A DNA stretch of 64,000 nucleotides from Cytobacillus sp. S13-E01 (GTDB lineage: Bacteria; Bacillota; Bacilli; Bacillales; Bacillaceae_L). Shown one piece after another: positions 25,780 to 34,271 of the stretch. The notes below the pieces were generated by a model that saw only the letters and a program-made list of their open reading frames with translations, was not told the DNA's origin and did not search any database. The stretch covers positions 62,001-126,000 of the forward strand of contig NZ_JARFVC010000007.1 in assembly GCF_029193815.1 (NCBI RefSeq), in the 5' to 3' direction. A program made the position numbers and the translations under genes. Within the stretch, counting starts at the first letter, position 1; each line of letters starts with the position of its first letter.

Positions 25780-26787
25780 TTACTTGCGGAATGTATCTAT
25801 GAATTCCTGAATCAACGGGTTAGTAGGCCCATATTTTTCATCAAATTGTTTAATATATGGAGCAAACAAAGCCTCATCAATCTCATAAATTTTCATTCCT
25901 GCATCACTTAGTGTCTTTTTAAATTCTTCCTCTTGTGCAGAACGAGTGGTTACAGCATAATCGGCAGCTGCTCTTATTGCTTCATCAATTATCTTTTTAT
26001 CACTATCAGACATTTTCTCATAGGTTGCTTTATTCATCATTGCAACAGCAGGCCATACCATATGGTTTGTAACTGCACCATATTTGGCTACTTCATAATA
26101 TTTGTTAGTAATAGTCGCATCTAAATCCATATCCATCCCATCAATTACACCTGTTTGTACAGCAGCATATACCTCAGGTAACGGTAGTGACTCAGGTGAG
26201 GCTCCCATTGACTTATAAAAATCCTGTAAGGGTGGACTTGGTGTAACACGGAACTTTAATCCTTTCATATCCTCTGGCTTTAAAACTTCTTTATCTTTGA
26301 ATAACATCACTCGGTTTCCGGCAAATAAGTAATCTAAGCCTTTAATGTCTTGCTCATCTAAAGTAGCTAAGATTTTTTTTGCAACCTCAGTGTCACGTGC
26401 CGCATTAGCACTTTCTAGGTCTTTAAAAGCATATGGAGCAAACCATGCAGTAAATGCGTCTGCTCTTGAACTCAAATAAGCAGCCGTGATAAAGCCAAAA
26501 TCAACTGATCCAGCTGCAATTTGTTGTACCATATCAGCTTCTGTACCTAGTTGGCTAGCCGGATAAATTTCTAGTTTCATTCTTCCATCAGATCGATTTT
26601 CTAGCTCTTCTTTAAACTTTTCTGCAGCCTTATTCCACATATGATCTGTAGGTGTTATATGAGCGAGCTTAAAGTTATACGTCTCACTTGAGTCAGATTT
26701 TGAGGCAGTGTCTCCGCCACACGCTGCGATTGTTAAAACTAGAGCAGACGTTAAAAGTGCAAACCCCCATTTTTTTATCTTTTTCAT
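25780..26787 (-). CDS. dctP: TRAP transporter substrate-binding lipoprotein, DctP type
   Basis: Extracellular solute-binding protein of 335 residues. The N-terminus is a lipoprotein signal: basic KKIKKWGF, a hydrophobic stretch and the lipobox TIAAC with the modified cysteine near residue 23. The mature part has the DctP fold (FKLAHITPTDHMWNKAAEKF, then YPASQLGTEADMVQQIAAGS). The conserved arginine that binds a carboxylate is probably in GLKFRVTPSPPL, so an organic acid cargo is likely. It is the first gene of its transcript: a terminator for the preceding gene and a promoter region with a Crp/Fnr-like site lie upstream. Confidence 0.9.
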   Translation of the reverse strand: MKKIKKWGFALLTSALVLTIAACGGDTASKSDSSETYNFKLAHITPTDHMWNKAAEKFKEELENRSDGRMKLEIYPASQLGTEADMVQQIAAGSVDFGFITAAYLSSRADAFTAWFAPYAFKDLESANAARDTEVAKKILATLDEQDIKGLDYLFAGNRVMLFKDKEVLKPEDMKGLKFRVTPSPPLQDFYKSMGASPESLPLPEVYAAVQTGVIDGMDMDLDATITNKYYEVAKYGAVTNHMVWPAVAMMNKATYEKMSDSDKKIIDEAIRAAADYAVTTRSAQEEEFKKTLSDAGMKIYEIDEALFAPYIKQFDEKYGPTNPLIQEFIDTFRK

Positions 26788-26943
26788 TTTATATACACCC
26801 CTTTTAGAATTGTAGAATCCCCCTATGTAAACGCTATCATTTAGGAAGGAAACACTCTTGTTTATAGTTTCGGTACAAGTTTAGTCTTAATCGAATTATA
26901 AACCTAAACACTATGAATAAGTGTTAAACAGTTAACATATTCT

Positions 26944-26957
26944 GTGATTTTTATCAC
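26944..26957. promoter_or_regulatory. Crp/Fnr-type operator upstream of dctP
   Basis: A perfect dyad GTGAT-TTTT-ATCAC, flanked to read TGTGATTTTTATCACC. This is the consensus form of sites bound by Crp/Fnr-family proteins (TGTGA-N6-TCACA or TTGAT-N4-ATCAA). It is 157 bases before the dctP start. Two Crp/Fnr-family genes lie at 38.7-40.0 kb and are candidate ligands. Confidence 0.65.
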
Positions 26958-26984
26958 CATATTTAGAATATTCAATATAAAATA

Positions 26985-27021
26985 CAAAAAAGAAGGGCAC
27001 ATAGTGAAACAAACTACGTGC
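26985..27021 (-). terminator. Terminator after the dmpH-type gene
   Basis: On the minus strand GCACGTAGT pairs with ACTATGTGC (one mismatch), seven-base loop, then CCTTCTTTTTTG. It separates the enzyme genes from the transporter genes. Confidence 0.78.
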
Positions 27022-27022
27022 T

Positions 27023-27811
27023 TTATTTACATGCAAAAGATACACTACCTAATTCGGAAAATTGTACATGAATTGTATCTTTTGGTCCAAAGCTGATAGC
27101 TTCAGAAATAGCTCCGCTAAGAATAATATCACCTTTCTTTATTCCCTTACCTACTTCACCTAGCTTATTAACAGCCCAAGCAACAGATGTTGCTGGATGC
27201 CCTAAAACCGCCGCACTTGCTCCTACTTGTGTCACTTCCCCATTTTTAGACATAACCATACCCAAGTTGGCCAAGTCTAAGTCGGTTGGAGACATCCATT
27301 TACTTCCTATTACAAATCGAGATGAAGAACAATTATCTGCAATTACATCTGCTAGGGTAAACTTAAAGTCTTTATAACGACTATCAATAATTTCAATAGC
27401 AGGTGCTACATATTTTGTTACACGTATGACATCCTCTCCAGTGATATTAGTGCCTTCTAGATCTTCTGCGATAAAAAAGGCTATTTCCGGTTCAGCTTTT
27501 GGGTGAATCAGTTGGTTAAATTCAATTGGTTCCCATTCGAGAGCAAGCATATCATCTGTAAGATACCCATATATAGCTTCATGAACGCCCATCATCTGCT
27601 GTTTGGCCTTACTTGTTAAACCTAATTTCAAACCTATGGTGCGAGCACCATCTAGCTCTCTTCTATGAATTAACTTTTCTTGAATGGAATATGCTTTTGC
27701 AAAACTTAACTCTGGATATTTATCAGTAATCTTTATTACTTCTCGTTGTTCTTTTTCCGCAGAATATAAATATTCCACGATTTCCATATCTATACCTTGT
27801 GTTAAAGTCAT
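27023..27811 (-). CDS. dmpH: 4-Oxalocrotonate decarboxylase (hydratase/decarboxylase family)
   Basis: 262-residue enzyme of the 2-keto-4-pentenoate hydratase/4-oxalocrotonate decarboxylase family, removing CO2 from 2-oxo-3-hexenedioate to give 2-oxopent-4-enoate. Metal-binding acidic residues lie in HPKAEPEIAFFIAEDL, and PAIEIIDSRYKDFKF and SRFVIGSKW are family blocks. The family cannot be split by motif alone: the decarboxylase role is assigned by position, since in dmp and xyl operons the order is hydratase, dehydrogenase, aldolase, decarboxylase, as here. The start follows GGAGGTG in the 3' end of the aldolase gene, three bases away, so translation is coupled. In Pseudomonas this enzyme forms a complex with the hydratase. 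Confidence 0.88.
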   Translation of the reverse strand: MTLTQGIDMEIVEYLYSAEKEQREVIKITDKYPELSFAKAYSIQEKLIHRRELDGARTIGLKLGLTSKAKQQMMGVHEAIYGYLTDDMLALEWEPIEFNQLIHPKAEPEIAFFIAEDLEGTNITGEDVIRVTKYVAPAIEIIDSRYKDFKFTLADVIADNCSSSRFVIGSKWMSPTDLDLANLGMVMSKNGEVTQVGASAAVLGHPATSVAWAVNKLGEVGKGIKKGDIILSGAISEAISFGPKDTIHVQFSELGSVSFACK

Positions 27812-27814
27812 CTT

Positions 27815-28843
27815 TTACACCTCCATTTTACGAGCTTTTGCCAGTTCTGCTGCTACATCAAGTATCATATCTTCTTGACCGCCTACCACTTTCCTTTTTC
27901 CAAGTTCCATTAGAATATCTCTTGAATCTAAACCAAAACGTTTTCCTGCCCGTTGCGCATGGAGAAGAAAACTTGAATATACACCAGCATAGCCTAAAAC
28001 TAAACTACCTTTATTAATTTCTTGTGGACGCGGTACTAATGGCCCAACAATGTTCTCTGCAATATCCATCATTTTATAAATATCTATTCCTAGATTTACT
28101 CCCATTCGATCTAATACAGAAAGCAGTACCTCTGTTTGTGCATTTCCCGCACCAGCACCTAAGCAGCGAACACTACCATCAATTCTTGTAGCCCCCTCTT
28201 CAATAGCAACTAGAGTATTAGCAACGGCCACAGACAAATTATTATGAGCATGAAAGCCAACTTCAATATTTAATGCCTCACGTAAGGCTGAGATTCTCTC
28301 GCGGACCTGATTAGGCAAAAGAGCTCCTGCCGAATCTGTTACATATACCGCTTGGGCACCGTAGCTTTCCATTAACTTTGCCTGTTCAACTAATTTTTCT
28401 GTTGGGACCATATGTGCCATCATTAGAAAGCCTAAGGTTTCCATTCCTAATTCACGAGCTAAGCTTATGTGCTGTGCAGAAACGTCTGCTTCAGTAACAT
28501 GTGTAGCAACACGTACCAATCCCGCTCCTAACGTATGTGCTTGCTTTAGTTCATGAACAGTCCCTATTCCAGGAATGAGAAGAACGGCAATTTTTGACTT
28601 CTTACTTTCATCAATAGCCGCTTCAATTAACTTCATTTCATCGACTAACGACCTTCCGTATTGCAGAGTAGATCCACCTAAACCATCACCATGACTAACT
28701 TCTATGTAGTGCATCCCTGCATTGTCTAATTCCCGGACTACACTACGCACCTGAGCTTCTGTATATTGATGTGCAAGAACATGGCTACCATCACGCAGAC
28801 ATACTTCAGTTATTTTAATAGGCTTGTCACTTTTACGTTCCAT
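27815..28843 (-). CDS. dmpG: 4-Hydroxy-2-oxovalerate aldolase
   Basis: Mn2+-dependent class II aldolase that splits 4-hydroxy-2-oxopentanoate into pyruvate and acetaldehyde; 342 residues. The N-terminal barrel begins ITEVCLRDGSHVLAHQYT, with the metal aspartate and the arginine, and the metal histidines are in VGFHAHNNLSVAVANT. The C-terminal part forms the communication domain with the dehydrogenase, through which acetaldehyde is channelled. It starts at ATG 28843 after TAGGTGA, 19 bases past the dmpF-type gene, as in dmp operons. Confidence 0.95.
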   Translation of the reverse strand: MERKSDKPIKITEVCLRDGSHVLAHQYTEAQVRSVVRELDNAGMHYIEVSHGDGLGGSTLQYGRSLVDEMKLIEAAIDESKKSKIAVLLIPGIGTVHELKQAHTLGAGLVRVATHVTEADVSAQHISLARELGMETLGFLMMAHMVPTEKLVEQAKLMESYGAQAVYVTDSAGALLPNQVRERISALREALNIEVGFHAHNNLSVAVANTLVAIEEGATRIDGSVRCLGAGAGNAQTEVLLSVLDRMGVNLGIDIYKMMDIAENIVGPLVPRPQEINKGSLVLGYAGVYSSFLLHAQRAGKRFGLDSRDILMELGKRKVVGGQEDMILDVAAELAKARKMEV

Positions 28844-28862
28844 CTGTCTTCACCTAGCCTTT

Positions 28863-29753
28863 CTATCTAACACTATTTGCATTTTCCAGATTAAGCATTT
28901 GCTGTGCAAAATCCTCAGCGACTCGTGTAGCTGCTGCAGTCATGATATCTAAGTTACCAGCGTAAATTGGAAAATAATCTCCTGCTCCCTCAACTTCAAT
29001 GAATACTGTAACACGGTTCTCATCAAATAATGGATCTTGTTTTAAGCGGTAACCAGGTACATACTGTTTTACAGTTTCGACCATGTCGTAAATAGATTTA
29101 GTAATCTCTTCTTTATTCATATTTTTCACTTCACAATAAATTGTATCTCGCATAAGTATCGGTGGTTCAGCTGGATTTAGGATAATAATTGCTTTTCCTT
29201 GATCAGCACCTCCCACTTCTTCAATTCCTCGTTTGGTTGTTATCGTAAATTCATCAATATTTGCTCTTGTTCCTGGTCCGGCACTTTTACTTGAAATAGT
29301 TGCTACAATCTCTGCATATGTTACGTCAGCCACACGATTTACCGCATGTACAATTGGAATTGTGGCCTGCCCTCCACATGTAATTAAGTTCACATTTGTT
29401 ACATCTAAATTGGTCTGCATATTAACAGCTGGACTGACGAACGGGCCACTAGCAGCCGGAGTAAGATCAATTGCTAGTTTCCCCAAATCCTCAAGGATCT
29501 TCGCATGTCTTACATGCGTTTTAGCTGATGTAGCATCAAATACAATCTCTGCTAAATCAGGTCGATCGACTAAAGCTTGAATACCATTAGAAAATACTTC
29601 ATAGCCTTTTTCTTTAGCTCGTTTTAATCCGTCCGAGTCAGGATCTATACCAATCATTGCTGTTAACTCTATTACTTTACTTCTTTCTAGCTTATACATA
29701 AGATCAGTGCCAATATTTCCTGAACCAATGATCGCAGCTTTAATTTTACTCAA
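28863..29753 (-). CDS. dmpF: Acetaldehyde dehydrogenase, CoA-acylating
   Basis: Turns acetaldehyde and CoA into acetyl-CoA with NAD+; 296 residues. The Rossmann motif is [17 protein letters not shown] at the start, and the catalytic cysteine is in [17 protein letters not shown] start at the TTG at 29753 because GGGGTGGG stands just before it and relatives begin [14 protein letters not shown]; another TTG seven codons upstream overlaps the previous gene's stop but lacks a site. It forms the aldolase-dehydrogenase complex with the DmpG-type protein encoded next. Confidence 0.94.
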   Translation of the reverse strand: MSKIKAAIIGSGNIGTDLMYKLERSKVIELTAMIGIDPDSDGLKRAKEKGYEVFSNGIQALVDRPDLAEIVFDATSAKTHVRHAKILEDLGKLAIDLTPAASGPFVSPAVNMQTNLDVTNVNLITCGGQATIPIVHAVNRVADVTYAEIVATISSKSAGPGTRANIDEFTITTKRGIEEVGGADQGKAIIILNPAEPPILMRDTIYCEVKNMNKEEITKSIYDMVETVKQYVPGYRLKQDPLFDENRVTVFIEVEGAGDYFPIYAGNLDIMTAAATRVAEDFAQQMLNLENANSVR

Positions 29754-29766
29754 AGTACCCACCCCT

Positions 29767-30546
29767 TTACTCAAATGTTACTGAAACAGAACCTAGTGGA
29801 CCGAAATGAGCAGAAATTGTATCGCCTTCTTTAACGGTCAGTGCTGCGCAAAGAGCACCTGGTAGGATTAGTTCTCCCGCTTTAAGTGTTATATCAAATT
29901 CATGCAATTTATTTGCCAACCATGCGATAGCATGTGCAGGATGTCCAAGGGCCGCAGCTCCTGAGCCTGTTGATACCATCTCACCATTGTTGTACATGAC
30001 CATTCCTAGACTCCGCAAATCTATCCCATCTATTTTGCTTAACTTACTTCCTATTACAACTCTAGCTGAAGATCCGTTATCTGCTACTGTATCTATTAAT
30101 TTAATCTTCCAACCTGCGATTCTACTATCAATTATTTCAAGCGTTGGTACGATGTATTCCGTTGCCATCAATACATCTAAAAAAGTGACATTAGGCCCTC
30201 TTAAATCTTCTCCAAGTATAAATCCAATTTCTGGCTCTATTTTCGGGCTAAGCATATCACTAATCTTTACACTACTTCCATCTGAAACTCGCATATCATC
30301 CAATAAATGGCCATAATCAGGTTCATCTACTCCAAGCATTTTTTGCATTGCAAGGCTTGTTAAGCCAACCTTTTTACCTATAACAGTACGTCCTTCACTA
30401 ACCTTTTTCTTCATTACTTCTAGTTGAATTTGATAAGCGTCTGTTACATTTAATTTAGAATATTGCAAAGTAAGTGGAGCAATTGCTTGTTTGCTTCGCT
30501 CAGCCTCTAAAAGATTTTCAACAATTTCATCCAATAGTAGATTCAT
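29767..30546 (-). CDS. dmpE: 2-Keto-4-pentenoate hydratase
   Basis: 259-residue hydratase that adds water to 2-oxopent-4-enoate to form 4-hydroxy-2-oxopentanoate. It is related to the decarboxylase at 27023-27811 and shares its blocks: [41 protein letters not shown] and [14 protein letters not shown]. Assigned as the hydratase because it directly precedes the DmpF-type gene as dmpE does; the two paralogues could be swapped. The ribosome binding site (AAGAGTGAG) is only fair. Upstream are a hairpin and repeat A3, so expression may depend on readthrough or on its own promoter. Confidence 0.88.
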   Translation of the reverse strand: MNLLLDEIVENLLEAERSKQAIAPLTLQYSKLNVTDAYQIQLEVMKKKVSEGRTVIGKKVGLTSLAMQKMLGVDEPDYGHLLDDMRVSDGSSVKISDMLSPKIEPEIGFILGEDLRGPNVTFLDVLMATEYIVPTLEIIDSRIAGWKIKLIDTVADNGSSARVVIGSKLSKIDGIDLRSLGMVMYNNGEMVSTGSGAAALGHPAHAIAWLANKLHEFDITLKAGELILPGALCAALTVKEGDTISAHFGPLGSVSVTFE

Positions 30547-30588
30547 ATACTCACTCTTCTCTATTTGATCTGTTTTAATTAAGGAAAA

Positions 30589-30614
30589 TAAAGAGTGACA
30601 ATTAACACTCTTTA
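30589..30614 (-). terminator. Hairpin between the dehydrogenase and hydratase genes
   Basis: Perfect nine-base-pair inverted repeat TAAAGAGTG/CACTCTTTA with an eight-base loop, followed on the minus strand by TTTTCC. It could end or attenuate the upstream transcript, or be an operator for the hydratase gene; the sequence does not decide. Confidence 0.55.
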
Positions 30615-30615
30615 T

Positions 30616-30771
30616 TTATCCCGCTTTAACGGGCTGTAATACCCCCACTTCAAAACCTAGAGTATTCGAAGAAGTAAAAGTGGGGGATAACTGCTCGTAC
30701 AAGCCCGATAAGGTCAACTAACCATCAGTGGGGGATGAAAGAACCCCCCACTGATGGAAGTTTCCTTTATA
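30616..30771. repeat. Repeat family A, copy 3
   Basis: The best-preserved copy. Stems: CCCGCTTTAACGGG; CCCCCACTT with AAGTGGGGG; and CAGTGGGGG with CCCCCCACTG. The middle ACTGCTCGTACAAGCCCGAT and GTCAACTAACC match copy 2. The right end GGAAGTTTCCTTTATA supplies the TAA stop codon of the aldehyde dehydrogenase gene, so the element inserted exactly at the 3' end of that gene. Confidence 0.88.
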
Positions 30772-32227
30772 GTTTCATCGTTATCGTTTTTGCCTCAGAG
30801 TAGAATTCAAAGCTATGGCGGCCGCCTTCCCTACCAATTCCACTTGCTTTTGACCCCCCAAATGGAGTCCTTAAATCCCTGTAGTACCAACAATTTATCC
30901 AAAGTAGTCCGGAATTTACTCGCGAAGCTACACGGTGGGCACGGCGAAGATCATTCGTCCATACTACCCCAGCAAGACCATAGATTGAATCATTCGCAAT
31001 TTGGATGGCCTCTTCTTCAGTTTTAAACGGAATAACTACTAGGACAGGACCAAATATTTCTTCCTGTGCTACTTTCATCTTATTATCAACATCGTAAAGT
31101 ACAGTTGGTTCGTAGAAGTTCCCTTCTTCAAATCCAGCTACTCTATTACCGCCAATTGCTAGCTTAGCACCTTCAGATATTCCAATTTGTACATACTCAT
31201 CAACGGATTCTAAATGACCCTTAGAAACTAATGCACCCATATCTGTCTCTTCACTAAGAGGATCTCCAACCTTGATCTTTTTAACTGCCTTAACGAACTT
31301 TTCAAGAAACAGGTCATAGATGCTATCTTGTACTAAAAGCCGCGAACCAGCAAGACAGATTTCTCCCTGATTTCTAAAAATTGCTTCAATCGAACCTGCT
31401 ACTGCCTCGTCTAAATCTGCATCCTCAAAAACGATGTTTGCTGATTTTCCGCCCAATTCAAGCGAAACAGGGATTAATTGAGTAGCAGCGTTCTGCATAA
31501 CCGTTCTACCTGTTGTACTATCTCCTACAAAAGAAATTCGTCTAACATTAGGATGATTGGTCATTCTTGTACCCACAGTCCCCCCGGGTCCTGTAATGAT
31601 ATTTAAAACACCTGGTGGAAGTCCTGCTTCATTAGCGATTTCTCCTAACATGACCGCACTAAGTGGAGTATAGGATGCAGGTTTTACAACCACTGTATTT
31701 CCAGCAGCCAACGCTGCTGATACCTTCCAGGTCATTTGCATAAAAGGAAGATTCCAAGGAATAATTAAACTTGAAACTCCTGCAGGTGAATATTTGGAGT
31801 AAGACATATATTTAGAATGATCATAGTGTTCATGATTAATATAGTTTGCCATTTCTGCAAAAAAACGCAAATTTGCTGCCGCTCTCGGGATATCAAAACC
31901 CCGACTCTCTTTTATCGGTTTACCTACATCTAGTGTTTCAACTAATGCTAGTTCATCAACTCGTTCCAACACAAGACCAGACATCTTACAAAGAATCTTT
32001 GATCTTTCTGCAACTGGCATTTCACTCCAAATACCACTTTCGAAGGTACGCTGTGCAACCTTGATTGCATACTCTGCATCATGTTCATTCGCTTTTGCTA
32101 CACTAGCTAGCTTTTGATTTGTTGAAGGATCAAATGTATCAAAGCTCTCACCCGAAATAGATTCCTTATATTCTCCATTAATAAAGAGTTTAGCGTCTTT
32201 AATTCCTTGTTGGCCAATCCGACTCAT
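30767..32227 (-). CDS. Aldehyde dehydrogenase (2-aminomuconate 6-semialdehyde type)
   Basis: NAD-dependent aldehyde dehydrogenase, 486 residues. The active site is NQGEICLAGSRLLV with the nucleophilic cysteine, the general base is in SLELGGKSANIVFED, and the cofactor loop is ISFVGDSTTGRTVM. In this cluster it should oxidise 2-aminomuconate semialdehyde to 2-aminomuconate, the step after decarboxylation of ACMS; the family also includes 2-hydroxymuconic semialdehyde dehydrogenase (DmpC/XylG), which holds this place in dmp operons. The ATG at 32227 follows AGGAGGT. The stop codon is provided by repeat A3. Confidence 0.88.
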   Translation of the reverse strand: MSRIGQQGIKDAKLFINGEYKESISGESFDTFDPSTNQKLASVAKANEHDAEYAIKVAQRTFESGIWSEMPVAERSKILCKMSGLVLERVDELALVETLDVGKPIKESRGFDIPRAAANLRFFAEMANYINHEHYDHSKYMSYSKYSPAGVSSLIIPWNLPFMQMTWKVSAALAAGNTVVVKPASYTPLSAVMLGEIANEAGLPPGVLNIITGPGGTVGTRMTNHPNVRRISFVGDSTTGRTVMQNAATQLIPVSLELGGKSANIVFEDADLDEAVAGSIEAIFRNQGEICLAGSRLLVQDSIYDLFLEKFVKAVKKIKVGDPLSEETDMGALVSKGHLESVDEYVQIGISEGAKLAIGGNRVAGFEEGNFYEPTVLYDVDNKMKVAQEEIFGPVLVVIPFKTEEEAIQIANDSIYGLAGVVWTNDLRRAHRVASRVNSGLLWINCWYYRDLRTPFGGSKASGIGREGGRHSFEFYSEAKTITMKL

Positions 32228-32237
32228 ACTATACCTC

Positions 32238-32699
32238 CTACTCTTCTATTTCTATGACCATCTCAACTTCAACTGCATTATTATGTGGAAGCTGAGCCAT
32301 TCCTACAGCAGATCTTCCATGCTTTCCTCTCTCACCAAATACTTGTACTAGTAAATCGGAAGCACCATTCATTACTTTAGGCTGATCTGTAAAATCGGAA
32401 GTACTGTTTACGAACCCAAGTATTTTTACAATACGCTTAACTTTATTTAGCTCTCCGACCTCTTGTTTTATTACAGTTAAGAGATTTAACATACACTGCT
32501 TTGCTGCTTCATAGCCCACTTCTATCGTTACATCCTCACCTAATCTACCACGATATTCGTCCGTGCCTTGGCCAGCGGTAAAAAGAAGGTTTCCTGTACG
32601 AACACAGCTTACATAATTCCCTGCTGACGCCCTAGGAGATGGTAAAGTTAATCCCATCTCCTCCAATCTTTGTTCAGGTGTAAGAACCTCATTCCTCAT
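32238..32699 (-). CDS. RidA/YjgF family protein, probable 2-aminomuconate deaminase
   Basis: 153-residue member of the RidA superfamily, which hydrolyses enamines and imines. The family features are ASAGNYVSCVRTGNLLFTAG and the C-terminal AVEVEMVIEIEE; RSAVGMAQLPHNNAVEVEM carries the region of the catalytic arginine and glutamate. In bacterial 3-hydroxyanthranilate pathways a RidA-type enzyme deaminates 2-aminomuconate to 4-oxalocrotonate, and this gene stands between the decarboxylase and dehydrogenase genes, so that role is likely. The ATG at 32699 has only a modest AGGA site, within the 3' end of the previous gene. Confidence 0.83.
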   Translation of the reverse strand: MRNEVLTPEQRLEEMGLTLPSPRASAGNYVSCVRTGNLLFTAGQGTDEYRGRLGEDVTIEVGYEAAKQCMLNLLTVIKQEVGELNKVKRIVKILGFVNSTSDFTDQPKVMNGASDLLVQVFGERGKHGRSAVGMAQLPHNNAVEVEMVIEIEE

Positions 32700-32703
32700 A
32701 GCT

Positions 32704-33714
32704 TCACGTCCTAACTTTAGATGAGATATTTAAGAAACGTAGAGCATTCATTCCTAACATAGCTTCCGTTTGCTCCTGTGTAAGTCCAAGTGTATCATCA
32801 ATTACCTTTCCAGGTGGAACCTCTCTTAATAAAAACGGATAATCAGAACCCATAATTATACGTTCATGTCCAAAATTATCCAATAGGTATTTAAGATTAA
32901 TTGGTTCGTTCACTAAGGAGTCAAAGTAGAATTTCTTAGCATAGTGACTTGGCGGCTGCTCAAGTAATCGTAAATGAGGCCATACTCTCCACCCTTGATC
33001 TAGACGTGGAAGAAGATAAGGTAAAGCCCCACCACCGTGTGCAAAGCAAATTTTTAAATTAGGGAACTTATCCATAACTCCGCCTAAAATTAGACTCGCA
33101 CCCGCTAAAGCAGTTTCACTAGGCATTCCAACTGTATACATTAAATTGTGTCTAGGCATTCGTTCTTTCCCCAAGGTTTCCCAAGGATGAATAAAGAGAG
33201 GAACTTCCCACTTCTCTGCCATTTCAAAAAATTCAATAAAAGAAGGATCATCTAAATTGTTGCCGTTTACATTTGTGCCAATCTCAATCCCTTTTAAACC
33301 TAACTCATGCATACAACGATCCATCTCACGAATAGCGACATTAACATCCTGCATTGGTACCGTTCCTAAACCAATGAATTTTGTTGGATGCTGCTTTACT
33401 GTCTCTGCTATAAAATCATTCTGAATACGTGCTAGCAGTTCGGCTTCCTTAGCAGGTGCCCAATAAGAAAAAGTTACAGGAATAGGAGACAAGACTTGTA
33501 TGTCAACACCTTCTCGTTCCATATCATAAATTCGTTTCTCTGGACTCCATACTTGGTCTGTGACTTCACGGAACACCTTGCCGGCAACCATAATATTAGC
33601 TCCACATGCACAAGTCCGTTCTAGTGTAGGCCATCTTTCCCCTGTTAATTGCTCAGTAAGCTCTGTGAAGTTCTCTGGAATGATGTGAGTATGAAAATCT
33701 ACTCGCATTGCCAT
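32704..33714 (-). CDS. nbaD: 2-Amino-3-carboxymuconate-6-semialdehyde decarboxylase (ACMSD)
   Basis: Zinc amidohydrolase-fold decarboxylase of 336 residues. The metal ligands are the two histidines of RVDFHTHIIP, the histidine of FAHGGGALPYLLPRLD and the aspartate of MGSDYPF; a conserved histidine is in PLFIHPWETLG. It removes CO2 from the product of 3-hydroxyanthranilate dioxygenase and so keeps carbon out of quinolinate formation. The start overlaps the dioxygenase gene by 16 bases; a second ATG two codons later is an equally good start. Confidence 0.93.
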   Translation of the reverse strand: MAMRVDFHTHIIPENFTELTEQLTGERWPTLERTCACGANIMVAGKVFREVTDQVWSPEKRIYDMEREGVDIQVLSPIPVTFSYWAPAKEAELLARIQNDFIAETVKQHPTKFIGLGTVPMQDVNVAIREMDRCMHELGLKGIEIGTNVNGNNLDDPSFIEFFEMAEKWEVPLFIHPWETLGKERMPRHNLMYTVGMPSETALAGASLILGGVMDKFPNLKICFAHGGGALPYLLPRLDQGWRVWPHLRLLEQPPSHYAKKFYFDSLVNEPINLKYLLDNFGHERIIMGSDYPFLLREVPPGKVIDDTLGLTQEQTEAMLGMNALRFLNISSKVRT

Positions 33715-34238
33715 TCACTCGCTTCAGGAGGCATTTCATTTCCACAATGTTTGCACTTTCGAAGCTCTAAGCTACCGTTAAATCCAGCAATTGCTTCCTT
33801 AACCTGTACTTCAATATTTGTTAGTTGAATGGTAACTCTGTGCATTTCATGGTCGCATTCATCACAAAACCATACGAAATCCTCAAGCTCTCCATCTGCT
33901 CTATTTCGTTCGATAACTAATCCAATTGTATCGGCTACTCGGTGTGGAGAATGAGGTACACCAGCTGGAAGTAGGAACATCTCTCCTTCTTTGACTTCAA
34001 CAACTTCACGTTTCCCCTCACCATTAATCACTTCTACGTAACAACTTCCTTGTAATTGATAGAAAATTTCTTCTGATGGGTCTACATGAAAATCACGCCT
34101 TTTATTCGGCCCGCCAAGCAACATGACCATTAATTCTGCATCCTTCCAAACGAGCTTGTTATTTACAGGTGGCTTAAGCTGATCCTTATTTTCCTCAATA
34201 AATTTCATTAGGTTGATAGGTAGAAATTTACTTTTCAT
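33699..34238 (-). CDS. nbaC: 3-Hydroxyanthranilate 3,4-dioxygenase
   Basis: Ring-opening cupin dioxygenase of 179 residues. Fe(II) ligands are in FHVDPSEEIFYQLQG (His and Glu) and in LPAGVPHSPHR (His). The C-terminus has the second, rubredoxin-like iron site of bacterial enzymes, with CDEC and CKHC pairs. Product: 2-amino-3-carboxymuconate semialdehyde. Its presence is the strongest evidence that the pathway runs through 3-hydroxyanthranilate. The ATG at 34238 follows AAGGGAG at nine bases. Confidence 0.95.
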   Translation of the reverse strand: MKSKFLPINLMKFIEENKDQLKPPVNNKLVWKDAELMVMLLGGPNKRRDFHVDPSEEIFYQLQGSCYVEVINGEGKREVVEVKEGEMFLLPAGVPHSPHRVADTIGLVIERNRADGELEDFVWFCDECDHEMHRVTIQLTNIEVQVKEAIAGFNGSLELRKCKHCGNEMPPEASEWQCE

Positions 34239-34271
34239 AATATAAAACTCCCTTCAATTTTTAAATTGTGT

